Counted from the stretch's first letter, positions 55,416-64,000 are shown. The stretch: DNA of 64,000 nucleotides from Lysinibacillus pinottii (GCF_024753545.1 NZ_JANTOO010000019.1:1-64000); one strand, 5' to 3'. Numbers and translations are program-made. The notes: generated by a model from the sequence alone, not told the origin.

Positions 55416-56543
55416 ATGACCTATTACTATACTTCCATATTCAAAATAACATTCATTTTGCCTTTATTATTTTTTCTAGGCGGCTGTTTAGGTACGAAGG
55501 AAATACAAAGTGAAGTTTATATTACCGCTCTTGGTATAGATTATTCTAATGATATGTATCATTTATATTTTCAAGCTTTCGGATTTACCAATGTTGCGGG
55601 CTCAGATCCTGGTATTGCATCTGAGCCTGCCCCTATTGTTGTTGGACACGGAAAAGGTGAAACCATTCAGGGAGCAATCGATGATATAGAAAAAAATTCT
55701 GTTAACCCTTTGTATTATGGACATATACAAACTTTCTTTATTTCCAAAAATATAATGGATGGTCATTTGGATGAATTTTTTGATTTTTTTAGTAGGGATT
55801 ATTATCTACGTTATAATACTTTAGCTTATGGCTATGAAGAAGATGATATTAAAGAGATAATGAATGTACATGGTCTCTTTTACAAACCGCCAATATTAAC
55901 ATTTCCTTATGATCCAAATGAACAATTATTCTTTAATTCATTTATTTCAACCAGTACTGTACAAGACATGATTAAAAGATATTATGAACCAGTTGGATCC
56001 ATTATGGTTCCTACAATAAAAATTAGTGAAGATTATTGGATGGAGGATAATAAATCTAAAAATATTTTAAAAATAAGTGGTGCTTATTTTCTTTCACGTC
56101 AAAAATTCAATGGTTGGATAAAGGAAGAAGAGCTTTCAGGGCTAGATTGGTTTAATAAGGATTTTAATAACATGAAATTATTTATAAAGGATAAGGCTGT
56201 TTCGATGTTTATAGATAATATAGATTATCATATAGAAATTGTGGATGATACAATTCCTAAATATATTATAAATTTGCAAATAAAAGCCTCAATCAGAGAA
56301 AATCCAAAAAATATTGGCAATGAAACAATTGAAAAAGAGATAAAAAATATAATATTAACACAGTTTCAAAGTACCTTTACCAAAGGATTGGAAATAAAAT
56401 CTGATATCTTCAATTTTTCGGAAAAAGCATATCGTTTTAAGCCCCAATCATGGAATGTAGATAACTTAAATGTCATTACAGAAAATTCAATTCAAAATTT
56501 TAATATTAAGGTACTGATAAGGGATGAGGGAGCTAAAAAATAG
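55416..56543 (+). CDS. Spore germination lipoprotein GerC (GerAC family)
   Basis: A 375-aa lipoprotein: signal peptide with lipobox (FLGGC, Cys near 24), then the GerAC fold (three domains, about 28-370) beginning IQSEVYITALGIDYSNDMYH. It sits on the outer leaflet of the spore inner membrane with GerA/GerB. RBS AGAAGGGAG lies before the ATG, 29 bp after gerA. A fragment similar to its residues about 148-195 recurs at 63.2 kb. The germinant cannot be predicted. Confidence 0.9.
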   Translation: MTYYYTSIFKITFILPLLFFLGGCLGTKEIQSEVYITALGIDYSNDMYHLYFQAFGFTNVAGSDPGIASEPAPIVVGHGKGETIQGAIDDIEKNSVNPLYYGHIQTFFISKNIMDGHLDEFFDFFSRDYYLRYNTLAYGYEEDDIKEIMNVHGLFYKPPILTFPYDPNEQLFFNSFISTSTVQDMIKRYYEPVGSIMVPTIKISEDYWMEDNKSKNILKISGAYFLSRQKFNGWIKEEELSGLDWFNKDFNNMKLFIKDKAVSMFIDNIDYHIEIVDDTIPKYIINLQIKASIRENPKNIGNETIEKEIKNIILTQFQSTFTKGLEIKSDIFNFSEKAYRFKPQSWNVDNLNVITENSIQNFNIKVLIRDEGAKK

Positions 56544-56607
56544 CCCACCGATTGGTGCCCCCATTTGTATCATGCATACCTGATTATTTATATCCAATCC
56601 TCTTACT

Positions 56608-56880
56608 TTAATTTTCGCGCATGGTTATACAAGATAGTCCGGTTCCCTTGCATAATAATTCTGTAGCAAAGGTACGGCGTAATCGAGGATGTAATCTCAT
56701 AGACAGTCCAGCATCTTTTCCCATTTGATTGACTTTAATTTGTATCCACCGAATCCCTATTCGCTTACCTTTTGCATCTATAAAAAGTGCCTTACCGTCA
56801 TTCATTGGGAAGCAACTTTCAAGGAGAACAGCACACTTGCCTAAAAAATGCACTTCACGAATGATTGTAAATCGGAAGAT
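56608..56880 (-). pseudogene. Tyrosine recombinase fragment (A/C-type)
   Basis: A minus-strand relic that reads FRFTIIREVHFLGKCAVLLE then KGKRIGIRWIQIKVNQMG and LHPRLRRTFATELLCKGTGL. It matches recombinase C from the Lys region past HxxR (C has IREVHFSETCAILLE and FATELLTKGADL). The Tyr-bearing end and the whole front are gone. It sits directly behind gerC and before the broken rodA copy. Confidence 0.75.
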
Positions 56881-56924
56881 TGGATTTGCAATATTCCTTA
56901 AACTACCTCTAGCGTTTTCTTCTA

Positions 56925-57375
56925 ATAGTTTGATCCCTAAAAAGGAGGTATTTAAATGTTATAAATCAATAAATTAGATAAAAGTTTAGTAATTAGCTTG
57001 TCATTACTCGGTTTTATTAGTTGTCTTTTTGTCCATTCCAGTAGTACGGTATTTGAGCAGTATACAAGCTCATTTATTGTTAAGCAGTTATTCTATTACC
57101 TAATAGGTTTTTTAGTGATGTATGGTGTAGCGACGCTTGATATCGAGCAGCTAAAAAAAGTCTCCTGGCCATTTTATTGGGTAATGGAAAGGCTTGCAAC
57201 AGCTGCACCATTGTTGCCTTTAATAACACCTTCTCTCAATAAACGTGTGCAACAACAATCATTATTGTCATATGCAAATATCTTAATACAGGAACAAAAG
57301 TATCCCCATCTACTTTTTAAGAATTATGCTGTACAGCTTTACGTGGACAAGAACTTACGGACACTTTGGACATGA
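56925..57375 (+). pseudogene. Broken copy of rodA fused to a foreign coding fragment
   Basis: The leader (CTACCTCTAGCG, AAAAAGGAGGTATTTAAATG) and the first about 80 codons match the SEDS gene at 27011, but codon 4 is TAA (ATGTTATAAATC). After Trp-Val-Met (57187) the reading leaves rodA and continues as ERLATAAPLLPLITPSLNKR to a TGA at 57375. The LATAAPLL segment also occurs after rodA at 28347-28371, so a deletion between the gene and its downstream flank is likely. Confidence 0.78.
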
Positions 57376-57712
57376 ATGTCCAGACAGCTAAGATTCTCAT
57401 TATTTCTTTTAAGTTCATAAAAAAAATTTAACATGGTAGTCTGGACTTTCTTGTCTTTTATTCACAAAATCTGTACATTCTTGTCTTCTGAAATTGGGCA
57501 AGAATGTCAGACTTATTAAAAAGGATTGCATTTTTAACGGCTTCGAATGTCTAGAGAGAGCTATTACTGAAAGAAATCCATATCGTTTAAAAAGTGAAAC
57601 TACCCAGATTTATGTACATCTAAGAAGAAGAAAGGCATTTTAACAGAAGTACTTTTAGTATTAAAAAAAGAATAACAACATAATAAATGTTACTGTGTTC
57701 AATTAAGCACCC
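57376..57712. other. Intergenic stretch with clustered inverted motifs
   Basis: About 340 bp without a convincing gene. Variants of a GACAAGAATGT / ACATTCTTGTC motif occur several times between 57350 and 57520 (for example GGACATGAATGTCC, ACATTCTTGTC, GCAAGAATGTC). They could be recombinase or regulator sites. Confidence 0.4.
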
Positions 57713-57738
57713 TTAAGTTGAATAAGGAGTGTTTTTTT
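57709..57738 (+). terminator. Hairpin with T run
   Basis: Stem ACCCTT / AAGGAGT (one mismatch) followed by seven T. It overlaps the tail of the coding relics on the other strand. Confidence 0.55.
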
Positions 57739-57995
57739 CATCAAGTTCCTCTTCGAGTTCATTCTCTAGGCGTTTCAGCCACTCTTGTTAAGCACTCTCT
57801 AAATTGAACCTTTGACTCCATTTTATTGAATAAAACTAAAGAACTGACCTCTTTAAAAATGGTAATCCTTTGTATTTTACGCTATTTTCTTTAATTCAAT
57901 AACGATATCTTCTAATGGAAATTCTGCTTTTCCCTTACATGACTTCTCTGGAAGTGTACTTTCCCTTTCAACTCCCTTCTGAATAAAGCTAAAGG
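57713..57995 (-). pseudogene. Degenerate coding relics on the minus strand
   Basis: Two open stretches separated by stops and frameshifts: FIQKGVERESTLPEKSCKGK then AEFPLEDIVIELKKIA, and EWLKRLENELEEELDEKNTP then YST and stop. Codon texture is that of real protein, and the order suggests one dead gene. Family not recognised. Confidence 0.4.
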
Positions 57996-58181
57996 ATGGT
58001 TAATAAAATCATATCTTTTCATTAAAATATTATTTATTTCTTATTTAATAGACATATTACCAATCACCTTCCAACATTGATTCATAGAATATTTGTGAAT
58101 GAACCGTTTTCTAAATTAATAAGTAACAAATGCATATAACATAAGGGATTACTAACATTTCGGAATGGAGGTGACTAAAAT

Positions 58182-58592
58182 ATGGACTCACAAAAATTGA
58201 TTTGTGACAGTTGTTGTGAAAATAATCGAGCTCTTTGGCACCGTATTAAAGCTATTGATATAGGTTCTATTCAACTTCCTCCAGTTGTTATACCAGAAGG
58301 AACTATTATTCCTACAATAAATAGATATTTCTATATTGTTACAGAAGATATTGACTTAACAAATGGGGCAAACATTCCAGCAAATTTATTTACTGACGAT
58401 AACGGCAGTCCAGTAACAGAATTCAAACTTTTTAGCCCTAATGGATATGTCAATCTTTATATCAATGCTGTAATGCAAGAGGGCGTTGCGTATAAAGTAA
58501 TCCCAAATTCATTAATCATTAACCCCTTTAATGGAACAATTTTTGCTGGAACTCCCATCATTATAGAATCATTAGGATTCCAACAAATGTAA
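58182..58592 (+). CDS. DUF4183 domain protein (longer paralogue)
   Basis: A 136-aa protein without signal peptide. The N-terminal about 40 residues hold a Cys cluster (ICDSCC) and the rest (about 45-135) is a DUF4183 domain (DDNGSPVTEFKLFSPNGYVN, YINAVMQEG). DUF4183 genes are common in Bacillaceae and are often found near spore-coat or exosporium genes; a structural role on the spore surface is a contextual inference. RBS GGAGGTGA is 7 bases before the ATG. Followed by a shorter paralogue. Confidence 0.78.
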   Translation: MDSQKLICDSCCENNRALWHRIKAIDIGSIQLPPVVIPEGTIIPTINRYFYIVTEDIDLTNGANIPANLFTDDNGSPVTEFKLFSPNGYVNLYINAVMQEGVAYKVIPNSLIINPFNGTIFAGTPIIIESLGFQQM

Positions 58593-58639
58593 TATAAAAT
58601 CTTCTAAACTTTTATATAATCTTGAAAGGAGGTGAAAAT

Positions 58640-58960
58640 ATGGCACTTTCCATTATTAATATCCATGTAAACGTTGATGGTACTTCTACAAGATTTTTTG
58701 ATGTGTTAGCAGCAAATTTAACAGTTGCTGACGGTACTACTGTCCCTGCAACTGCCTTTCTAGATGATAGCGGAAATGCAGCTACTGCTTTCCCAGTGGT
58801 ATCAAATGGTTACTATAATTTTTATATAAATGGTGTACTACAGCAAGGCAATTCGTATACTGTTTCTGCAACAGAGTTAACTTTTAACGGTGTTACTGGC
58901 ACAATTACGGCAGGAACACCATTGGTTGTAGAAGCTGTAGAATTGGTTACACAAACTTAA
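58640..58960 (+). CDS. DUF4183 domain protein (shorter paralogue)
   Basis: A 106-aa protein consisting almost only of the DUF4183 domain (DDSGNAATAFPVVSNGYYNF, YINGVLQQG), about 35% similar by eye to its neighbour. A TTG 18 bases up is inside the RBS (AAAGGAGGTGA), so ATG 58640 is the real start. It forms an operon with the preceding gene (47 bp apart). The Ala/Thr/Val/Gly-rich composition fits an extracellular structural protein, though no signal peptide is present. Confidence 0.8.
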   Translation: MALSIINIHVNVDGTSTRFFDVLAANLTVADGTTVPATAFLDDSGNAATAFPVVSNGYYNFYINGVLQQGNSYTVSATELTFNGVTGTITAGTPLVVEAVELVTQT

Positions 58961-59588
58961 TGATTAATATTTAATTATGAAATCATAAGTTTTAAAATTT
59001 TATGCTTCTTTATTATTGGAAATATTGGTTAAAAACAAAAAAGCTCTCAACCTAGAGAGTTTTTTTGTCTATCATCCTATTTATTCTATACAATACTTTA
59101 ATTTTGAATTATATTTTTTACTGATTGAAATGCTAATGAATGCAGGTCATTTAACACCTGCAAATTAGTAGTCTATCTCATGAAATTAATTCAGGTTAAA
59201 TAAAAGCCTGCTACCAATATTATTATCAAGTGATTCAATTTAAATGGATATATACTTGTTTTTATTATAGCCATTATACCTATCAGGAATAAACAATAAA
59301 TATGAATAAACTACCCCATAAAAAAACACGAGCAGGGAAGCTTGTATAAATTAACGATATCAACATCAACCTTGATTTAATAACAAAACTAAAGAGCATG
59401 TTTTGAAAAAAGATTGATCAAAACATACTCTTACTTAACGTGATAGATTATAAAAATTTTAAGTGAAATGCTTCACATTGTTTTTCATGGATATATACAT
59501 TAAACTTTTATAGCCTCTGCGTAATTGTAATTCATTTCCTCAAAAAGATAGAAACGAGGATAATATGCTCTTTCAGTTTTTTTACTGT
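58961..59588. other. Convergent intergenic region
   Basis: About 630 bp containing the DUF4183 terminator near its start. No further gene, RNA or repeat was recognised. Confidence 0.45.
59044..59067 (+). terminator. Terminator of the DUF4183 pair
   Basis: Stem CTCTC / GAGAG with an AACCTA loop (extended by AG on one side) and eight T. Confidence 0.8.
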
Positions 59589-60332
59589 TTAAAATTGTGT
59601 CCAACCTATAGCCCAACTATCACGACCTGAATCAACTTTAAAATATTGTTTAGTATGATTAGCTTTTATAATCATATCAAGATTTGAAGATAGCCCCCCA
59701 AGTGTTCCAGTTGAGCTTAATTTCCATTGGTATCCGCCATGACCGTATCCACTGGAAACATAGAAATTTGTATATCCTACATCTGTTGTCCATACACCAG
59801 GATTATGATTTACATATTTTTTTTCAATATCATAAACTTGTAAAGCATGAACACCATCAGTTTGTAAAATCATTCTAGTTTGAAAAGTTGATGTTGTTAT
59901 TCCTAAAATCACCATATCAACTTTTGCCCATGGCGTTGTAACCTTCCAGGTTGTAGCATATGGGATAAATGGAGTAAACGTATCTTGTTCAGTAATTAAA
60001 TTTAATTGCATATTAATTTTTTGTCCGTTATCAAGTTCCACTGCAATATTTTTATCAGGATTATTCTGTCCAGCGTTTATTAGTCTCAAATAATTTTGTG
60101 GTTCTAAAGCTTGAACGAAAAGTTTTTGATCTTCTTTGCTTAATTCTAAAAATTGGTCGAGAACTTCTTTAGCACTTTCATCATTTTCACTTTTTTTACT
60201 TAGATACTCAATATAATTATGTACTGATGAAATTTCTTCCATACCACCATGTTCTTGTGCATGGGCATTTCTATCAGGTGTTAAGAACATTAAAGTAGAT
60301 AAAACAAAAATAAAACTTATAATTTTTTTCAT
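59589..60332 (-). CDS. Secreted protein of unknown family (247 aa)
   Basis: Signal peptide (about 1-25, cleaved near AHAQEH), a helical acidic N-terminal part (about 28-80; LSKEDQKLFVQALEPQNYLR) and a beta-rich C-terminal domain (about 110-247) rich in Trp, Tyr, Gly and Thr. No Cys and no enzymatic motif seen. The RBS AAGAGGAG lies upstream of the ATG. Family not recognised. It may be expressed with the small membrane protein encoded just upstream on the same strand. Confidence 0.72.
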   Translation of the reverse strand: MKKIISFIFVLSTLMFLTPDRNAHAQEHGGMEEISSVHNYIEYLSKKSENDESAKEVLDQFLELSKEDQKLFVQALEPQNYLRLINAGQNNPDKNIAVELDNGQKINMQLNLITEQDTFTPFIPYATTWKVTTPWAKVDMVILGITTSTFQTRMILQTDGVHALQVYDIEKKYVNHNPGVWTTDVGYTNFYVSSGYGHGGYQWKLSSTGTLGGLSSNLDMIIKANHTKQYFKVDSGRDSWAIGWTQF

Positions 60333-60419
60333 TTAAATAATACTCCTCTTAAGTTGCATATTTATATAACTATTTACTAAAAAATTCAAATGTATAGTTT
60401 GTTTAAATTCCCCATAAAA

Positions 60420-60569
60420 TCAATCTAGTTTTTCTTCCGTCACAACATTATCTTTACTACTTTCAGGATTTTGGGGTTTTGATTCTAGACCTAACCACAA
60501 AAACAAGTTTATTGCTATTACTATAATCATAATTATTATGATTACTTTGATCCATTTAATTGGTAACAC
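60420..60569 (-). CDS. Small single-pass membrane protein (49 aa)
   Basis: Candidate small gene: GTG start (weak AAAAGAAG before it), one very hydrophobic helix (IIIIMIIVIAINLFLWLGL, about 10-28) and an acidic tail (SKPQNPESSKDNVVTEEKLD). It is too short to judge by codon bias. It lies 87 bp upstream of the 247-aa secreted protein gene, possibly in the same transcript. Confidence 0.4.
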   Translation of the reverse strand: MLPIKWIKVIIIIMIIVIAINLFLWLGLESKPQNPESSKDNVVTEEKLD

Positions 60570-60674
60570 CTTCTTTTCATTTTTATCTTGTCTTAGATTA
60601 AATTAAGGAATCTCCAAATATCAACCGGACAGACTTGCTTCTTCTCAAAGATGATTTTCTACTTAGCCTTTAAT

Positions 60675-60719
60675 TTAAAATCCTAGCATCCAATCGAGTA
60701 TTTTTAAAATAATTTCCAT
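60675..60719 (-). CDS. Possible 14-residue peptide
   Basis: ATG preceded at 9 bases by GGGGG and encoding MEIILKILDWMLGF. The peptide could form an amphipathic helix, as in short membrane-active peptides. At this length the frame could easily be chance. Confidence 0.2.
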   Translation of the reverse strand: MEIILKILDWMLGF

Positions 60720-60939
60720 CAGTGTATCCCCCATTCATATACAATTTATAACACGTATAAAATTATAAACAAAAACTTTTTAGTTTAATTATAATAAGCA
60801 TATAAGCTTATATTTTATTACACATGACAATACAGCTGTAAAATTCATAACATTTAGAAAATACACAAGGTTATTTATTAGTAAATAAGACTTGATTCTT
60901 AGACTTTGAAAGATATTTCTGGATATTATGAGAAAAAAG

Positions 60940-60983
60940 AACCCTAAATAGTATTACTTTTTAAGTGTCTACTACTCAGGGTT
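60940..60983 (-). terminator. Terminator of the second chemoreceptor gene
   Basis: Stem AACCCT / AGGGTT with further pairing inside the loop (AGTA / TACT) and a minus-strand TCTTTTTTCT tail. Confidence 0.7.
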
Positions 60984-61025
60984 TGGTGAAACATATATCA
61001 AAACAGAGATATTTTTGTCCTATTC

Positions 61026-62759
61026 TTAAATTGATTTAAAATCAGAAACTAAATCTTGAAGTTGTTGTGACATCTCTGCTAAAGAACGGGAAGCAACTGT
61101 CATCTCTACCATTGAAGCATACTGTTCTTCAGCAGCAGCTACAACATGCTGCGTATAGCTTGTAGACTGGTTGGTAACCTCTTTAGTTTTGTGTATTTCG
61201 TTTACTAGAACTTCTGTATTTGCACTAATCTCTTGAATTTCAAAAGAAACAGATGACAATTTATCATTAATCAAGTTCACATCAGCCGCAATTGTTTCAA
61301 ATGTTTTCCCTGCATTTTCAACATAGTTCATACCGGTTTCTACTACTATTTTTCCCTCAACCACAGTTTGTACAGTATTTTGTGTATTAATTTGAATTTC
61401 ACTAATTAAAGTTGCAATATTATTGGCAGCATTTCCAGATTCCTCTGCTAATTTTCTTACTTCGTCAGCTACTACAGCAAAGCCCTTTCCCTGCTCACCA
61501 GCACGTGCTGCTTCAATCGCAGCATTTAAAGCTAGCAAATTTGTTTGCGCTGCTATGCTAGTAATGACGTTTATTATTTCACCGATTTCTTGAGATTTAC
61601 TTTCAAGTAATCTCATTGCCTCTGTCGTCATCATGCTCTGTTCTTTGATTTGGTTCATTTGTTCAACTGTCTGTGTAATAACTTCATTCCCATTAAGTGA
61701 AACTTTAGACGTTTCAATGGATAGGTCATTTAATCCTTTAATATTTCTAGTTATTTCAGTGATGCTAGATGATATTTGTGCTACTGAGTTATTTGCTTCT
61801 TTCATTCCAAACATTTGTTTATCTTGTCCAGTAGAAATTTGCTGTATAGACTCTGTGATTTCTTCTGAGGCTGTACTCATTTGTTCGCTACTTGCAGTAA
61901 GTTGTTGGGATGTAGCAGCAACTTGTTCCGCAGAGCTTGAAACCGACTGAATAATATCTCTTAAACTTGCAGTCATTGTATTTATACCTGTAGCCAAATC
62001 CCCTAACTCATCTTTATTGTTAACTTTAATAAATTTAAATGACAAATCTTGTTTAGCAATCTTCTGTACAATTTCAGTGATTAGTTGAACAGGAATTGCT
62101 AAATGTCTAGAAAATAAAAATATAACTATAAATCCGATCACTATACTCATGCAAAGCGTTATCATGATTGTTTGTTTGATTAAGTTAATTCCATGATTAT
62201 ATGATTTCATATAACTACTAGCACTTACCACCCATCCCCAGTTCGGATCTAAAGCACTGTAGGCTATTTTTTCCTCTTCTGTGTCAGGTTGATTTGGTAA
62301 TACTCTAGAATAGTAAGTAAAATCCCCCCCTTTTTCTGCTGATTTAATCATATCTTGAATCATATAAATACCATTACTATCAACGCTTTCCCAGGCATTT
62401 TCTCCTTCTGAAAAAGGGTGTGCTATTCTTAGTCCATCTAATCCGTAGACTGCAAAGTAGCCGTCCTCTCCTAAATCAACGTTAGTAGTTATTACACGGG
62501 AACCATCACTTTGTAAATCACCAATTAAATCTTGTTTTACTTTTTCTTGGGCTTCTTCTAATGATATTTCACCGGTTTGAACGGCATAATTCATTGAATC
62601 AATTAATTGGAGTGCCATTTCCACATTATTTTTCAGCATTTTTTCTCCCAAATCATTCAAGTGCTCTTTAGCAGAATAATAACTGCTAACACCTATAATC
62701 AAGCTCGGTATTAATAATAAGCTCAATGAAATAATAATTAACTTCGTACGTATCTTCAT
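61026..62759 (-). CDS. Methyl-accepting chemotaxis protein with single Cache sensor
   Basis: A 577-aa chemoreceptor: TM1 (about 7-28), extracellular Cache-type sensor (about 35-185; GYFAVYGLDGLRIAHPFSEG and LDPNWGWVVSASSYMKSY match single-Cache receptors), TM2 (about 192-215), HAMP (about 216-270) and signalling coiled coil with the tip QTNLLALNAAIEAARAGEQG (about 403-422). It probably senses a small organic ligand and signals to CheA/CheW. A near-perfect sigma-D promoter lies 47 bp upstream, so it is expressed with motility genes. It stands alone. Confidence 0.93.
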   Translation of the reverse strand: MKIRTKLIIISLSLLLIPSLIIGVSSYYSAKEHLNDLGEKMLKNNVEMALQLIDSMNYAVQTGEISLEEAQEKVKQDLIGDLQSDGSRVITTNVDLGEDGYFAVYGLDGLRIAHPFSEGENAWESVDSNGIYMIQDMIKSAEKGGDFTYYSRVLPNQPDTEEEKIAYSALDPNWGWVVSASSYMKSYNHGINLIKQTIMITLCMSIVIGFIVIFLFSRHLAIPVQLITEIVQKIAKQDLSFKFIKVNNKDELGDLATGINTMTASLRDIIQSVSSSAEQVAATSQQLTASSEQMSTASEEITESIQQISTGQDKQMFGMKEANNSVAQISSSITEITRNIKGLNDLSIETSKVSLNGNEVITQTVEQMNQIKEQSMMTTEAMRLLESKSQEIGEIINVITSIAAQTNLLALNAAIEAARAGEQGKGFAVVADEVRKLAEESGNAANNIATLISEIQINTQNTVQTVVEGKIVVETGMNYVENAGKTFETIAADVNLINDKLSSVSFEIQEISANTEVLVNEIHKTKEVTNQSTSYTQHVVAAAEEQYASMVEMTVASRSLAEMSQQLQDLVSDFKSI

Positions 62760-62805
62760 TCACACTCACCTTCCATTTTATGTAAAAATCAATATTACTC
62801 ATTTA

Positions 62806-62832
62806 ATATCGACTAATTCTTAACAAAATTTA
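62806..62832 (-). promoter_or_regulatory. Sigma-D promoter of the chemoreceptor gene
   Basis: On the minus strand TAAA (62832-62829), a 15-base spacer and GTCGATAT (62813-62806), one base off the B. subtilis sigma-D consensus TAAA-N14/16-GCCGATAT. Confidence 0.8.
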
Positions 62833-63228
62833 ATGTTAAATAGTTCCAAAGTAATAAGTTTTATATTTTTTAACTAAAACAAATATAATACTATAATTTT
62901 CTGATTCATCTCAAACAGCTAAGTTGAGCACCTACCTAACTTCTATAACATTACAAACTGCTACAATTCCTAAGTAATAGGCTTGCTTTTTTCAATATGG
63001 ATTTAGCAAATAGCTATACTGTTAATGATATGGGAAATTTATTTCGTAGTTGAGAAAATACAATCAGGTAAACAGAATATTTTTTCGGAGAATTTATTAT
63101 ATTAAAAAATTAAAATAATTTTTATTTTTTTGAGAAAATGTTTTTTTATTGTCTTACGTTTCAAATTGAAGTGACTATCTAGTAAAGTAATAGCTTCTGG
63201 GGATTGCTCAATCAAGAAAGTCTATCCA
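62833..63228. other. AT-rich intergenic region
   Basis: About 400 bp upstream of the chemoreceptor promoter. No intact gene or RNA recognised. Confidence 0.4.
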
Positions 63229-63390
63229 AAATGAATGTATATGGACTCTTTTATAAACTACCTATACTAACCTTTCCTTATGATCCAAATGAACAATTAA
63301 TCTTTAATTCATTCATCTCAACCAGTACTGTACAAGTTATGATTAAAAATTATGAACTGAACCAGTTGGATCAATTATGGTTAAATTATT
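63229..63390 (+). pseudogene. gerC fragment
   Basis: Reads MNVYGLFYKLPILTFPYDPN, EQLIFNSFISTSTVQVMIKN and then drifts; gerC of this window (residues about 148-195) has VHGLFYKPPILTFPYDPNEQ. DNA similarity also continues at the next bases (CAGTTGGATCAATTATGGTT) after a 5-bp insertion. Both ends of the gene are missing, so a duplicated piece of the ger operon was deposited here. Confidence 0.8.
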
Positions 63391-63663
63391 TCACATGCAA
63401 TTGGTTAGACAAACGTATTCACTTGTTTCAGAGATGTTGGAAAAAGCTTTAGATAAGTTACCCAGTAACATCGAATCATAGCTGGTATTATAAAATGAGG
63501 CAATCTAAACTGTTATGACAACTCAGTGATGATGAATTTTTTCGAGATTTTTTAAAATGGAAATTCCTATAATTAAATGAGTTCAAAAGTGTTGAACATT
63601 TTAAATTGTAACTTGAAAACTATATAATGTATTACAACACGAAACAAATTAAGGTAAAATTAA
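63391..63663. other. Intergenic stretch, no gene seen
   Basis: About 270 bp after the gerC fragment; AT-rich, nothing recognised. Confidence 0.4.
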
Positions 63664-63694
63664 AACTGAGTCCGGCACAGTACCGAACTCAGTT
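63664..63694. terminator. Hairpin terminator, bidirectional
   Basis: Stem AACTGAGT / ACTCAGTT (63664-63671, 63687-63694) extended by C-CGG / CCG. Weak T tails on both sides. Confidence 0.6.
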
Positions 63695-63864
63695 ATGTCT
63701 ATTATATTCTTGTTCAAGTGTCTGAAGTTTCTATTCCTATACGTATCCCCTTTCAATAAATAATGTAAAAAAACATCAGTATGTTACATTTACTTAAGAG
63801 GGGATTTTTGTATACCAAAAAAAATTATCCTGTTAAATAATGCTGCAAAGACAATTTTATTTGT

Positions 63865-64000
63865 TCAATTAAAAGCTAAAACTCTAAATGCAAAATCAAA
63901 GTACCCCTTTTTACCGTCCTTTGTAATTATAGCTACTTTATAAGTTCCTATAGGCATATTAGGACAATAATTAGTCACTTCTTCCGTAATGCTTTTTCCA
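63865..64000 (-). CDS. 3' end of an unknown gene, cut by the window edge
   Basis: An open minus-strand frame entering from the right edge and ending in TGA at 63865. The 44 visible residues include CPNMPIGTYKVAIITKDGKK and end FDFAFRVLAFN. The IGTYKVAIITKDG pattern recalls extracellular beta-sandwich proteins. Family not determinable from this piece. Confidence 0.6.
   Translation of the reverse strand, partial: GKSITEEVTNYCPNMPIGTYKVAIITKDGKKGYFDFAFRVLAFN

Overview
The window looks like chromosome of a low-GC, endospore-forming Bacillaceae, most likely Lysinibacillus (L. sphaericus/fusiformis group). This rests on the many SLH-anchored wall hydrolases, a 5'-truncated S-layer protein gene, an ETX/MTX2-type pore-forming toxin, a GerA-type germination operon, DUF4183 proteins and class IIC group II intron relics. 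The genus is inferred from gene content; no marker gene is present to prove it.

Region 1 (1-18.6 kb) is orderly, core-like DNA. It holds the 3' end of a delta-1-pyrroline-5-carboxylate dehydrogenase gene, then a surface-protein cluster: an SLH glucosaminidase, an SLH amidase, an NlpC/P60-SLH peptidase, an SLH-CAP protein, a giant helical-repeat secreted protein, a YknWX-like membrane protein/adaptor pair, an SLH phosphodiester-glycosidase protein and a copper-amine-oxidase-like stalk protein. Several of these genes start with TTG, and strong hairpin terminators separate them. Together they describe remodelling and decoration of the S-layer and cell wall.

Region 2 (18.6-28.7 kb) is an accessory virulence-like island: an aerolysin-type ETX/MTX2 toxin, a Fic-fold protein whose catalytic His is replaced by Ile, a secreted protein of unknown family and a secreted PI-specific phospholipase C. 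IS3-family relics lie in inverted orientation at 23.2 and 26.1-26.9 kb. The toxin's 5' and 3' flanks recur in inverted orientation at 22.66-22.98 kb, joined directly with no toxin between them: an 'empty' copy next to a 'filled' one. A RodA/FtsW gene and two opposed class IIC intron fragments close the region.

Region 3 (28.7-46.6 kb) is a mosaic of living genes and relics: a chemoreceptor, a deleted chimeric recombinase copy, a second group-II-intron-like stretch after a terminator, the truncated S-layer gene, a DUF2268 lipoprotein, a frameshifted XerC/D-type recombinase, a VanZ-like protein, an ECF sigma/anti-sigma pair and an 846-aa cytosolic protein ending in nearly identical 39-aa repeats.

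Region 4 (46.6-52.2 kb) is the most unusual part. An orphan cobalamin riboswitch is followed by four tightly packed tyrosine recombinase genes that read as two A/B-type pairs. One member carries four tandem DNA-binding N-terminal modules before a single catalytic domain. A zinc-ribbon micro-protein gene lies upstream. A deleted second copy of this segment at 31.3-32.6 kb gives one candidate element boundary.

Region 5 (52.2-64 kb) holds a gerB-gerA-gerC operon (non-canonical order), relics of a recombinase, of rodA and of gerC, two DUF4183 genes, a secreted protein of unknown family and a second chemoreceptor with a near-consensus sigma-D promoter. Copies with their middles deleted (toxin flanks, rodA, recombinases) recur and suggest repeated duplication followed by deletion.
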